Shown one piece after another: positions 43,889 through 52,253 of a DNA stretch of 64,000 nucleotides (the stretch's first letter is position 1; each line of letters starts with the position of its first letter). The DNA is from Acidimicrobiia bacterium (GTDB lineage: Bacteria > Actinomycetota > Acidimicrobiia > IMCC26256 > JAGNEX01). Where the stretch lies: positions 992,001 through 1,056,000 of the forward strand of contig JACJWE010000002.1 in the NCBI GenBank assembly GCA_020637365.1, written 5' to 3'. The position numbers and the translations under genes were made by a program. The notes beneath the pieces are model-generated. The model made no database searches. It had not been told where the DNA came from and was given only the letters and a program-made list of their open reading frames with translations.

Positions 43889-44377
43889 ATGATCGATACG
43901 CTCGCCTTTATCAACCCTCTGATCGGCTGGATGGCCCAACCATGGGGTCGGTTCATCGTATCGACCGCAATCACCGTGCTGGGCGCGCTGATCGTGTTGG
44001 CCCTGATTCACAAGATCCCTAAGAACGACAATCCCACGTGGAGCCAGTCGATGTTGGGCGCGGTGGTCGTTTTTGGCTACATGCTGGTGATCTACGGGGT
44101 GTGGCCGCACGACTGGCTGACCCTTGCGGACTCCAAGCTCAACTGGCGTTCCGACACCTTTATCATCACCGAGCCGATCAAGGTTCCTTGGCAGGCTCTA
44201 CGTGACGTCATCGCCGTCGGCCTGTACGCGGTGGCCCTTACCGCCAACGCGTTGCTCTGGGTCAGATGGCAGAACCGTGACAAGTACCAGACCAAACAGG
44301 CTCCGGTCGAGGGCACTCCAGAACCGGCAGGTACTTCCCGCTTTGGTCGGCCGCTGTCGCGGCTACGGAAGGCCTAA
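43889..44377 (+). CDS. Three-helix membrane protein at head of the cytochrome operon
   Basis: From ATG 43889 (AAAGGGAG upstream) the 162-residue product has three clear helices: FIVSTAITVLGALIVLALI (about 22-42), SMLGAVVVFGYMLVIYGVW (about 53-72) and DVIAVGLYAVALTANALLWV (about 106-127). A Pro/Ala/Arg-rich C-terminal tail follows. Residues HD (WPHDWLTL) near 75 and several Trp at the interfaces are notable. I do not recognise a family. It ends three bases before the ferredoxin gene, so it is likely a membrane subunit that docks the ferredoxin or part of the b6f-like complex. Confidence 0.8.
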   Translation: MIDTLAFINPLIGWMAQPWGRFIVSTAITVLGALIVLALIHKIPKNDNPTWSQSMLGAVVVFGYMLVIYGVWPHDWLTLADSKLNWRSDTFIITEPIKVPWQALRDVIAVGLYAVALTANALLWVRWQNRDKYQTKQAPVEGTPEPAGTSRFGRPLSRLRKA

Positions 44378-44380
44378 ATC

Positions 44381-44794
44381 ATGGGAGTTACCACCGACGC
44401 CAATCCGGAAATGCCGGACTTCAGCGACGATTACGAGCTCGTTGAAGTTGAGCCGACCTGGCTCACGCAATCGGTCAAGCCAAAGCAGTTCCTGCACATC
44501 GATCAGCAGGAGTGCATCACCTGTGAAGGCTGTGTCGACATCTGTCCGTGGAAGTGCATTCACATGCTTTCCGTCGGAGCGATCGAAGAAGCCCACAACA
44601 CCGATAATCCCAACGACGATCCGCTGGCGGCCGTGTTCTTTGTGGTCGACGAAGATGTCTGCACCCGCTGCGCGCTCTGCGTCAACCGCTGTCCGACCGG
44701 AGTTATCACCCTTGGCAAGGTCACAGAACAACCTCAAGGTGACCCCAACCTTCGTGATAACAACCACGGCTATGCCTACGGCATGCGCTTCTAG
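44381..44794 (+). CDS. 2x[4Fe-4S] ferredoxin-like protein of the cytochrome operon
   Basis: The 137-residue product carries two ferredoxin clusters: CITCEGCVDICPWKC (about residues 46-60) and CTRCALCVNRCPTG (about 91-104), each with the C-x2-C-x2-C-x3-C spacing. The two are separated by 31 residues, longer than in small bacterial ferredoxins and more like electron-transfer subunits. No signal peptide is visible, so it should face the cytoplasm. The gene lies between the three-helix protein and cytochrome b6, with 22 bases to the latter (GGAGATTTGAACC before its GTG). It may bring electrons from reduced ferredoxin or NAD(P)H-linked donors, or be a structural redox subunit. Confidence 0.92.
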   Translation: MGVTTDANPEMPDFSDDYELVEVEPTWLTQSVKPKQFLHIDQQECITCEGCVDICPWKCIHMLSVGAIEEAHNTDNPNDDPLAAVFFVVDEDVCTRCALCVNRCPTGVITLGKVTEQPQGDPNLRDNNHGYAYGMRF

Positions 44795-44816
44795 AGTCCT
44801 CGAGGAGATTTGAACC

Positions 44817-45564
44817 GTGGCCAACGGCAAAGCGTCAATGCTTGAGAAGGTGCAAGATTCCCAGGCGTGGAACTCGATTTTCCGTCCTGGGTCGGTATTC
44901 CGTAAGGGTTATACCGACAGCCCTCGTAACCGTTCATACGTCATCATGAACAGCCTGCTCTACCACCTTCACCCCGTGAAGGTGAAGCGGCATGCCGTCA
45001 AGGTGTCCTACACCCTCTGTCTCGGTGGACTGAGCTTTTTCCTGTTCATTCTGCTGACCGTGACCGGCATCTTCTTGATGTTCTTCTATCGACCGACCGC
45101 TGCGTCGGCATGGCACGACATCGAGACGTTGGAGACCGCCGTAGCGTTTGGCTCATTGGTGCGAAATATGCATCGTTGGGCTGCCCACCTCATGGTGCTA
45201 TCGGTCTTCCTCCATATGAGCCGGGTCTTTTATCACGGTGCCTACAAGGCCCCTCGCGAGTTCAACTGGGTCATCGGCGTGATTTTGTTGATGCTGACCC
45301 TGCTGTTGTCCTTCACCGGCTACCTGTTGCCTTGGGACCAATTGGCGCTCTGGGCTGTCACCGTCGGTACCAACATGATGGGGTACACGCCGGTCTTTGG
45401 TTCCCAGGTCAGATGTCCTCCTGGGGTCCAAAGAGATCGGTACCGACACGCTGTTGCGATGGTACGTACTGCACGTCTTGATGCTGCCGTTCGTGATCGT
45501 CATCTTTATGGCGATTCACTTCTGGCGAGTCCGCAAGGACGGCGGCATCTCCGGACCGCTTTAA
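44817..45564 (+). CDS. qcrB: Cytochrome b6-type subunit, frame break near residue 199
   Basis: The N-terminal four-helix half of cytochrome b, starting at GTG 44817. C68 in YTLCLGG aligns with the heme c(i) cysteine of b6, and H119 and H133 form the H-x13-H pair of helix B. LLPWDQ is at 171-176. After GSQVR the frame breaks at about 45411-45420 and continues one frame over as LLGSKEIGTDTLLRWYVLH to RKDGGISGPL and a stop at 45562-45564. The second histidine pair has H-x14-H spacing, as in b6. Adding two bases puts it 101 residues after H119, the b6 value. An uncorrected reading runs on as nonsense into the next gene. Confidence 0.9.
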
Positions 45565-45580
45565 CAGGGGAGGTTGAGAC

Positions 45581-46436
45581 ATGGCTGAGATTCCAGAGCA
45601 TCTCCTCAAGCGCAGCAAGGCGCGGCGCAAGGCAATCGACGGCGACGAGTCCGGTGACGCTGAGGCACCGGCATCTTCTGACGCTGCCCCAGCACCTGCG
45701 GCGCCCGTTCCGCGGCGGCCGCAGGAGTAGCCCCAGCGCAACTCGACGACGTCGTGGTCGGCAATTCGAAGATTCCTGGCCGCTTGTTGGCCAAGTCCAA
45801 GATTCGCCGGGCGATTTTGGCGGGCGAGACGCCACCGGCCGATTTGGTCGCGCTGTTGGTGGCGGTGCTGGCGGAGCGGCGGTCGCCGCGGTCCAAGCCC
45901 AGCCCGGCATCGTTCCCGCGGGTGGCCAGACCGGTCCCGCTGGACACACGCAGCGGATGTTGACGGTCGTTAAGGCCGGAACTATCCAGCAGACCAAGGC
46001 CAAGCCGGTCGACAAGATCCACGTCTGGCCTCACCTGTTGGTGTTCGAATTTGTGGCCCTGTTGCTCTGTACCGGCCTCATGGTGATCATGGGGGCATTG
46101 GTCAAAGCGCCACTGCAGGACCTCGCCGACTTCAACAAGACGCCAAACCCTTCTAAGGCTCCTTGGTACTTCCTCGGTCTGCAAGAACTCCTCACGATGT
46201 TCCACCCGATGGTCGCCGGTGTGACCATCCCGGGTATCGGTCTGTTCCTGCTGATCCTGGCGCCCTATATCGACAAGAATCAGGCGACCAAACCCGAGGA
46301 CCGCAAGTTTGCGGTGTCGATCTTTACGGTCTTTCTCATGTTCTGGGCGGTGCTCGTGATTATCGGATCCTTCTTCCGCGGACCCGGATTCAACTTCACC
46401 TTCCCGTGGCGCGACGGCGTGTTCTTCGAGTTGTAG
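45581..46436 (+). CDS. qcrC: Cytochrome b subunit IV-type protein with N-terminal extension, two frame breaks
   Basis: Starts at ATG 45581 with AGGGGAGG upstream (MAEIPEHLLKRSKARRKAI). The frame stops at 45728 but resumes after a one-base deletion near 45710-45720 (AAAAGVAPAQLDDVVVGN), and again near 45845-45851. The final part reads KPVDKIHVWPHLLVFEF, then KAPWYFLGLQELL in the position of the PEWY quinol-site motif, and FPWRDGVFFEL at 46436. It has three or four helices, as in subunit IV of b6f or the C-terminal half of cytochrome b. The N-terminal 130 residues are an unusual Ala/Pro-rich, charged extension. Restored length about 286 residues. Confidence 0.84.
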
Positions 46437-46445
46437 GAGTCGACA

Positions 46446-47285
46446 ATGGAAACGCCAGTCATCATTGCCATCACGGTTCTGGTCTTCTTGGGTGCCTTGG
46501 CTCTCGCAGCGACCGCTCGCCGTCGAGACAACGAGAAGGTCGCACGTCTGCACCCAGAGGCCGTTCGCCGCGACGAAGAAGCTCACAAGGCCGAACCTTC
46601 GACCGACCTGAGCGCTGACGCACGACAACGAGCCTCAGAAACAGCAACAGCGCTCGCGACCGTCGACGGCAATGCCATCGAAACCCGCAAGTGGTACGAG
46701 CCTGTACCGCGCTCCGAAGAAGAGATTGGCGTCAGTCGCCGTCAGTTCTTCAACCGGGCCATCCTGCTGCTGAACGCTGTTGGTTTGGGCACGCTCGGCC
46801 TTGCGTTGATCGCCTTTCTCGACCCCGTGTCATCGGGCGGTTTTGGTAGCGAGATTGACGCGGGTAGCGAAAAAGACATCAAGGACGCAATCGAAGGGGA
46901 ACATCAGCCGTTCTACGTTCCCGAAGGTCGCTTCTACCTGGTCGAATACCCGGATTCGGCAATCTCTAAGGCGAAAACGGTCTATGAGGACAACATCATT
47001 TCAGGAATGGAGAGTGGTTTCGTTGCTCTCTACCAGAAGTGTCCGCACCTCGGTTGCCGAGTTCCGTTCTGTCTGAGCTCACAATGGTTCGAATGCCCCT
47101 GCCACGGCTCCAAGTACAACCGTGTCGGAGAAAAGCGCGGTGGCCCGGCTCCCCGCGGTATGGACCGCTTCCCCATTCAGGTCAGCGGCGGCAAGGTGAA
47201 GGTCAACACGGGCGTGGTGGTCAATGGCCCTGCGATCGGTACCGACACGACCGGTCAAGAGGCCGAAGGCCCCAACTGCGTCTAA
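46446..47285 (+). CDS. qcrA: Rieske [2Fe-2S] iron-sulfur protein of the bc complex
   Basis: The 279-residue product has an N-terminal helix (about 4-24), a charged cytoplasmic linker, then a twin-arginine-type segment VSRRQFF (96-102) before the second helix (about 104-124). The Rieske boxes are C199-P-H201-L-G-C204 and C217-P-C219-H220-G-S. Ligands are C199, H201, C217 and H220, with the C204-C219 disulfide. An extra helix before the Tat-type helix is more than in simple two-part Rieske proteins and recalls the multi-helix actinobacterial QcrA. It follows subunit IV by nine bases. Confidence 0.93.
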   Translation: METPVIIAITVLVFLGALALAATARRRDNEKVARLHPEAVRRDEEAHKAEPSTDLSADARQRASETATALATVDGNAIETRKWYEPVPRSEEEIGVSRRQFFNRAILLLNAVGLGTLGLALIAFLDPVSSGGFGSEIDAGSEKDIKDAIEGEHQPFYVPEGRFYLVEYPDSAISKAKTVYEDNIISGMESGFVALYQKCPHLGCRVPFCLSSQWFECPCHGSKYNRVGEKRGGPAPRGMDRFPIQVSGGKVKVNTGVVVNGPAIGTDTTGQEAEGPNCV

Positions 47286-47326
47286 CGACGGCTCCCTAAA
47301 CGACGGCTACAGGATCGACGATTGAT

Positions 47327-48559
47327 ATGAGTCCAACGATGTTGCTTGTTCTGGCAACGGTCATCGTGATTGCCTTCCTTTTGGGCATGGTGATATCGGC
47401 CGCCACGAATCGGCGCACAAAGGGAGAAGAAGCACCTAACCTGGCTCCCTATTACGACGATGAGGTCCTCGAAGGCCCGCGTCTGAACCGGGTGCTGGCA
47501 TGGGCCCTCGCCGGATCTGCGGTGGTTGCCATTGCGCTGCCCACCTATTGGTTGCTCGAGCCATCCCGTCAGAGTGCTCGTGAAACCGAGGTGCTCACCG
47601 ACTCGGTACAAAAGGGTGCCGAGCTGTTCTCTAGTGCGGCGAGCGGTGGCTCCCCGAACGCCCTTGGCTGTGCCGACTGCCATGGCGCAACCGGAGGCGG
47701 CGGTGCCAAACCGTTGATCGTGTCGGTGCCGCGTGACGACATCGACCTGGTCGATCCAGAACTCGCCATCGGGCTTCGTTCAGACCAACCCGGCTACGAA
47801 GAGCAACAAGCGTTGATCGCATCGACGAATGAGCAGCTCGCTGCGGACACCCCCGAAGGTGAAGCCCCACAGAACGTCAACCCCATCTGTTACGCCGTGG
47901 AAGGCGATGACGAGAACTACTCCTGCTCGGTCTCGTGGACAGCACCGGCTCTGAACACTGTCATGTATCGCTTTAGTCGCGAAGAAGTCGGCGAAATCAT
48001 CACCTACGGCCGAGCCGGTACGCCTATGGGCGCTTGGGGTATCGCTGGCGGTGGCCCGCTCACCGAGCAGAAGATCGATTCACTGCTCGACTTCCTGACG
48101 ACGATTCAGCTGTCTCCTGAAGAGGTCGCCACGCAGGAGGGCGATGCGCTCGCTGCTGCTAAGACGGCCGGGATGACCGATGAACCCGAGTATCTCTTTG
48201 AACAGAACTGTGCCCGCTGTCACACCAGGCATTGGTCGATTTCACCTGTTTTTGACTCCAACCCGTCCATCGGTCTTGTGCTCGATCAAGGGAACGGCGC
48301 CTTCGGTCCCAGCCTTCAGAACGGCGCCACCCTGCGTCAGTTCTTGACCCCCGAAGATCAGGCCGCATTTGTGTCGAAGGGATCGGACGCGAACGCTGCG
48401 TACGGTGAGCGCGGTATCGGTTCCGGTCGCATGCCTGGCTTTGGTCCCACGACCTTTCACCCAGGTACGGGCGATGAATCCGATGGAGCTTTGGTGAGCG
48501 GCTCGATGCTCTCCGAGGACGAAATTAATCAGATCGTCGAATACGAACGTGGCCTCTAA
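47327..48559 (+). CDS. Membrane-anchored diheme cytochrome c
   Basis: The 410-residue product has two N-terminal helices (about 4-24 and 56-77) followed by two cytochrome c domains on the outside. Heme motifs are CADCH at 115-119 and CARCH near residue 288 (LFEQNCARCHTRHW). Axial Met candidates lie in the PMGAWG and RMPGFG segments. A two-domain c-type cytochrome fused to the membrane anchor is usual in actinobacterial bc complexes (QcrC) and lets electrons pass directly to the oxidase. No oxidase genes are in this window. It is in line with the Rieske gene and 42 bases downstream. Confidence 0.92.
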   Translation: MSPTMLLVLATVIVIAFLLGMVISAATNRRTKGEEAPNLAPYYDDEVLEGPRLNRVLAWALAGSAVVAIALPTYWLLEPSRQSARETEVLTDSVQKGAELFSSAASGGSPNALGCADCHGATGGGGAKPLIVSVPRDDIDLVDPELAIGLRSDQPGYEEQQALIASTNEQLAADTPEGEAPQNVNPICYAVEGDDENYSCSVSWTAPALNTVMYRFSREEVGEIITYGRAGTPMGAWGIAGGGPLTEQKIDSLLDFLTTIQLSPEEVATQEGDALAAAKTAGMTDEPEYLFEQNCARCHTRHWSISPVFDSNPSIGLVLDQGNGAFGPSLQNGATLRQFLTPEDQAAFVSKGSDANAAYGERGIGSGRMPGFGPTTFHPGTGDESDGALVSGSMLSEDEINQIVEYERGL

Positions 48560-48574
48560 GCGGAGCATTTGAAA

Positions 48575-49357
48575 ATGACTCACCTCTTGCAACTTACGAG
48601 CCTGGCCACCGAAGCTGGCGGCGGTGACGGCCTCTGGGATCCCACCCTTCGCGGACTCCTCGTCATCTTCGCTGCGGTAACGCTCTTCTTCGGCTCGATC
48701 TACCTGATCTTGTACACCAATCTCGGTGGTGTTCGGGGCCTACTGATCGCTACCTCGGCACTCACGGGCTTCTTGACCTTGTTGGGTGCCCTGTGGTTGA
48801 CGGGGACATTCCCGAATGGGTATCTCGGTCGGCAGCCAGGTTGGACGATTAACGAGATCATCGAGAATGGTTCGCCCGCCGACTCATCGATCGAGGCGGT
48901 CACTACGATCGAGAACGATGACGATCTGGCAAATGTGGCTGAGGCCGGTGTTATCAAGGCCAGTCTCGACCCGTTCCTGACCAATGGTGACGCCATCGAA
49001 GCAGCGGGTTTTGACTTCTCCGCGTTTGCTTCGGTAACCGACTACACCTACGTCGACGCGGACAGCACCTATGTTGTCGGTGGTGAGATCAAGAACCTCT
49101 TCTGGCACGTGCCCGAGTACTCAGCTGTACATCTCTGCCCGGTGCTGAGCCACGACATCACACCCGTCGAGGCGCCGCCACCAGCCGAATGCGACCCAGA
49201 TCAAGCCGACTTCTGGATCATTTCGACCCGTGATCTTGGTTCGATCCGTCAACCGGCGTTCTTTACGATGGCTGGTTCACTCATTCTGTTCGCGATTTCG
49301 TTGTGGGCGCTGCACCGTAACGAGTTGGCCGATCGAGAGACGCCCGTAGCCGCATAG
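48575..49357 (+). CDS. Membrane protein of the cytochrome operon, function unknown
   Basis: I start at ATG 48575 (GGAG nine bases upstream). The 260-residue product has two N-terminal helices (about 30-48 and 53-75), an extracytoplasmic domain of about 150 residues and a C-terminal helix (about 228-247). The outer domain has two isolated Cys residues (HLCPVLSHD and AECDPDQ) that could form a disulfide, and no heme or iron-sulfur motif. It follows the cytochrome c gene by a few bases, so it is probably an accessory subunit or assembly factor. No family is recognised. Confidence 0.82.
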   Translation: MTHLLQLTSLATEAGGGDGLWDPTLRGLLVIFAAVTLFFGSIYLILYTNLGGVRGLLIATSALTGFLTLLGALWLTGTFPNGYLGRQPGWTINEIIENGSPADSSIEAVTTIENDDDLANVAEAGVIKASLDPFLTNGDAIEAAGFDFSAFASVTDYTYVDADSTYVVGGEIKNLFWHVPEYSAVHLCPVLSHDITPVEAPPPAECDPDQADFWIISTRDLGSIRQPAFFTMAGSLILFAISLWALHRNELADRETPVAA

Positions 49358-49487
49358 CAGCCTGGCGGATAGACCAGGCCTGAGCGTCTACAGCGCTCAA
49401 CCGTTGTAGCGGTCTAGTAAGCAACATACGCAAGCACCCGAAAAACGCCGGTTCCTATCCGCTGGCACCGTTAGGAAGACACGTCAC

Positions 49488-49700
49488 ATGCGACGTTCCA
49501 TTCAGTTTGTCGTTGCTACCCTCGGAACCCTGTTCGCGAACCTGGCGATTCTGCCGGGTATGGCCAGCGCCCGCTCATCGGTGTTGATCGACGCGACGCA
49601 TGACGGTGACTTGGCCTTCGTGGTGTTCGTCGCGGTCGTCGTCACCCTGTGGGGCTCACTGTTCATCGTCGACCGTGTCCGAAACAAGGACGACGACTAA
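49488..49700 (+). CDS. Small two-helix membrane protein downstream of the cytochrome operon
   Basis: A 70-residue frame from ATG 49488 with a signal-like helix (FVVATLGTLFANLAILPGMASA) and a second helix (FVVFVAVVVTLWGSLFIV), ending in RVRNKDDD. Two small hairpins (GCCTGG/CCAGGC at about 49360-49380, GAGCG/CGCTC just after) sit in the preceding gap, so it may have its own promoter. The sequence resembles no family I know; context suggests a respiratory accessory protein. Confidence 0.65.
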   Translation: MRRSIQFVVATLGTLFANLAILPGMASARSSVLIDATHDGDLAFVVFVAVVVTLWGSLFIVDRVRNKDDD

Positions 49701-49874
49701 CAGACCCGGCGGATCGGCTGGGCCGTGGCCTGAGCCACCCGCAGCTCGCGCCGCATGAGCGGGACATACACAACCAAGCATCAATCAGATCTGTCGCCCA
49801 CCTAGCATCTGATCTTTTCAGGGGCTCAGCGGGTAGGTGGCCGACGGGGCGAGTTACGACCACACCGTGGTTGA

Positions 49875-51161
49875 TCAGTCGGTTCTGCCCATGAGCTGCG
49901 CATAACCGTCCGCCCACTCGTAACTGGCTTCGACGGTCCTTTGTACCTCGATGGCGCCGTGAGCCAACGATGGGAATAACACCTCGTAGGCACTTGGAGC
50001 GACGTAGATGTCGTTGTCGAGCAGCGAGTGAAACCACGAAGCGTATGCAGCTTCGTCAGCCGCTTTGGCCCCGCCATAGTTGGTGATGGGGTCGTTAGTG
50101 AACGCCACACCGACCATCGTGGAGACACGCGGCACCCAAGCGTCGATTTCGTTCTCTTCGAACGCATCGATGAGGCCGGTCTGCAGTTGCACAGCTCGCT
50201 CTTCAAGGGAGTTGTAGATGTCGTCATTAACGGCGTCGAGAACCGCGAGCCCAGCCGCCGTTGCGAGCGGATTTCCCGACAGCGTTCCGGCCTGATACAC
50301 GGCGCCGACCGGGGCGAGGTGCTCCATCAGTGCACGGGATCCACCAATGGCGGCTAGGGGCAGGCCCCCACCGATGACTTTGCCGAAACACGATAGATCC
50401 GGTTGGATGCCGAACAGACCCTGTGCGCCTTGGACTCCTAGGCGAAAGCCCGTCATCACTTCATCGAAGATCAATACCGCGTCGTTGCGTTCGGTGATGT
50501 CTCGAAGGCCCTGCAGAAATCCCTCGGCAGGAGCGACGAGACCCATGTTGCCTGCTACCGGTTCGACGATGATGCCTGCGATCTCGCCGCCATGGGCGGC
50601 GAAGGCTGCCTCTACGGCGCCGATGTCGTTGTAGTCGACCACGATGGTGTCGGCGACCGCACCGGGCGGAATCCCCGCGGAAGACGGAATGCCCAGGGTG
50701 GCAAGACCACTGCCCGCACTTGCGAGCAGAGCGTCGACGTGACCGTGATAGCAGCCAGCAAACTTGATGATCTTGTTGCGGCCCGTCGCGCCACGGGCGA
50801 GCCGTACCGCCGTCATGGTGGCTTCGGTACCGGAGTTGACCAATCGCACCATCTCGACCGACGGGACCAACGCGCAGATCCGTTCGGCGAGTTCGATCTC
50901 GCGCTTGGTGGGTGCCCCGAACGACGTGCCATCGGCTGCGGCGGCAGTCACCGCATCGACCACCATGGGCGGCGCATGACCGAAGAGCGATGCTCCCCAC
51001 GACTGGACGTAGTCGAGGAGGAAGCGTCCTTCCTCGGAGATCAGGAACGCACCCTGGGCGGCCTTGACGAAGAACGGTTCACCGCCAACGGCGCTAAAGG
51101 CGCGGACCGGTGAGTTCACGCCCCCGGGAATGACCGTTTGGGCTTGTTCGAATAGTGTCAT
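49875..51161 (-). CDS. hemL: Glutamate-1-semialdehyde 2,1-aminomutase
   Basis: This PLP enzyme makes 5-aminolevulinate, the second step of the C5 pathway. The 428-residue product carries NSGTEATMTAVRLARG near residue 108, the GCYHGHVDALLASAGSG region near 137, the PLP Asp in LIFDEVMTGFR near 233, and the catalytic Lys in CFGKVIGGGLP near 260. It is the last gene of a minus-strand heme operon starting at hemA and begins ten bases after the hemB stop. Confidence 0.97.
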   Translation of the reverse strand: MTLFEQAQTVIPGGVNSPVRAFSAVGGEPFFVKAAQGAFLISEEGRFLLDYVQSWGASLFGHAPPMVVDAVTAAAADGTSFGAPTKREIELAERICALVPSVEMVRLVNSGTEATMTAVRLARGATGRNKIIKFAGCYHGHVDALLASAGSGLATLGIPSSAGIPPGAVADTIVVDYNDIGAVEAAFAAHGGEIAGIIVEPVAGNMGLVAPAEGFLQGLRDITERNDAVLIFDEVMTGFRLGVQGAQGLFGIQPDLSCFGKVIGGGLPLAAIGGSRALMEHLAPVGAVYQAGTLSGNPLATAAGLAVLDAVNDDIYNSLEERAVQLQTGLIDAFEENEIDAWVPRVSTMVGVAFTNDPITNYGGAKAADEAAYASWFHSLLDNDIYVAPSAYEVLFPSLAHGAIEVQRTVEASYEWADGYAQLMGRTD

Positions 51162-51171
51162 CTGGTGGGTT

Positions 51172-52152
51172 CTAGCCGGTGATCATCCGACGGGCCGCAT
51201 CGACCGCGGCGTACGTCAGAATGAAATCGGCACCCGCCCGGCGCATGGAAAGCAGGTGCTCATCCATGACGCGATCGGCATCGAGCCAGCCGCGAGCGCC
51301 CGCGGCCTGAACCATGGCGTACTCACCGCTGACGTGGTACGCCCCGAGGGGGACATCCACGCTGGCGCGAACGTCAGCGACGATGTCGAGATACGACAGC
51401 GCCGGTTTCACCATGACCATGTCGGCGCCTTCTGCCACGTCGAGGTCCACTTCGATGGCGGCCTCGCGGCGCATCGAAGGATCCATCTGGTAAGCGGTGC
51501 GGTCGCCAAAAGAAGGGGCGCATTCCGCAGCGTCGCGGAACGGACCGTAGAGGGCGGACGCGTATTTGGCTGCATATGCCAAGATCGGTATGCCCTCATG
51601 CCCTGAGTCGTCCAGTGCCGCGCGAATAGCGGCCACCTGACCGTCCATCATTCCCGAAGGGGCAATGACGTGGGCGCCAGCGGCAGCCTGAGCGATAGCG
51701 ACCGCCTGGTAGCGCTCGAGCGTTGCGTCATTGTCGACCGCTCCGCTCTGGGTGACGATGCCGCAATGGCCGTGATCGGTGAACTCATCGAGGCAGGTAT
51801 CGGCCATGATGACGAGATCGTCGCCGAAACGGCTCCGAAGTGCTGAGAGCGCTCGTTGAACTATGCCGTCGGGGGCATCTGCTTGGCTGCCCACGGCATC
51901 TTTCGTCTCGGGAACGCCGAACACGATGACCGATACGATGCCCGCGGCCAAAGCGTCCTCACACGCCCCCTCGAGGGAGCTGATCGTGTGTTGAAATACG
52001 CCCGGGAGTGATGCCACCGGTTCCGGGGAGCTGAGGCCCTCTTTGACGAACAGCGGTAACACCAGCTGTCGGGGTCGCAGCTCGACCTCTGCCACGAGCG
52101 ATCGGATCGCCCGAGTGGACCGCAGACGCCGCGGGCGGCGATCGGGAAACAT
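51172..52152 (-). CDS. hemB: Delta-aminolevulinic acid dehydratase (porphobilinogen synthase)
   Basis: HemB condenses two aminolevulinates into porphobilinogen. The two Schiff-base lysines are visible in YAAKYAS near residue 195 and MVKPALSYLD near 249. The metal-binding loop reads CLDEFTDHGHCG near residue 118, with only part of the full zinc cysteine set. The 326-residue length is standard. It follows cobA-hemD after about 100 bases and precedes hemL. Confidence 0.96.
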   Translation of the reverse strand: MFPDRRPRRLRSTRAIRSLVAEVELRPRQLVLPLFVKEGLSSPEPVASLPGVFQHTISSLEGACEDALAAGIVSVIVFGVPETKDAVGSQADAPDGIVQRALSALRSRFGDDLVIMADTCLDEFTDHGHCGIVTQSGAVDNDATLERYQAVAIAQAAAGAHVIAPSGMMDGQVAAIRAALDDSGHEGIPILAYAAKYASALYGPFRDAAECAPSFGDRTAYQMDPSMRREAAIEVDLDVAEGADMVMVKPALSYLDIVADVRASVDVPLGAYHVSGEYAMVQAAGARGWLDADRVMDEHLLSMRRAGADFILTYAAVDAARRMITG

Positions 52153-52253
52153 GGGCGCCGATGGTAGCAGGGAGCCTGTTACCGAATGCTGAAAGACAGC
52201 CGAGCGCCCCCCTGGCGGTACTCAGACACACGGCGCTCGGACACGGCCGCTCG

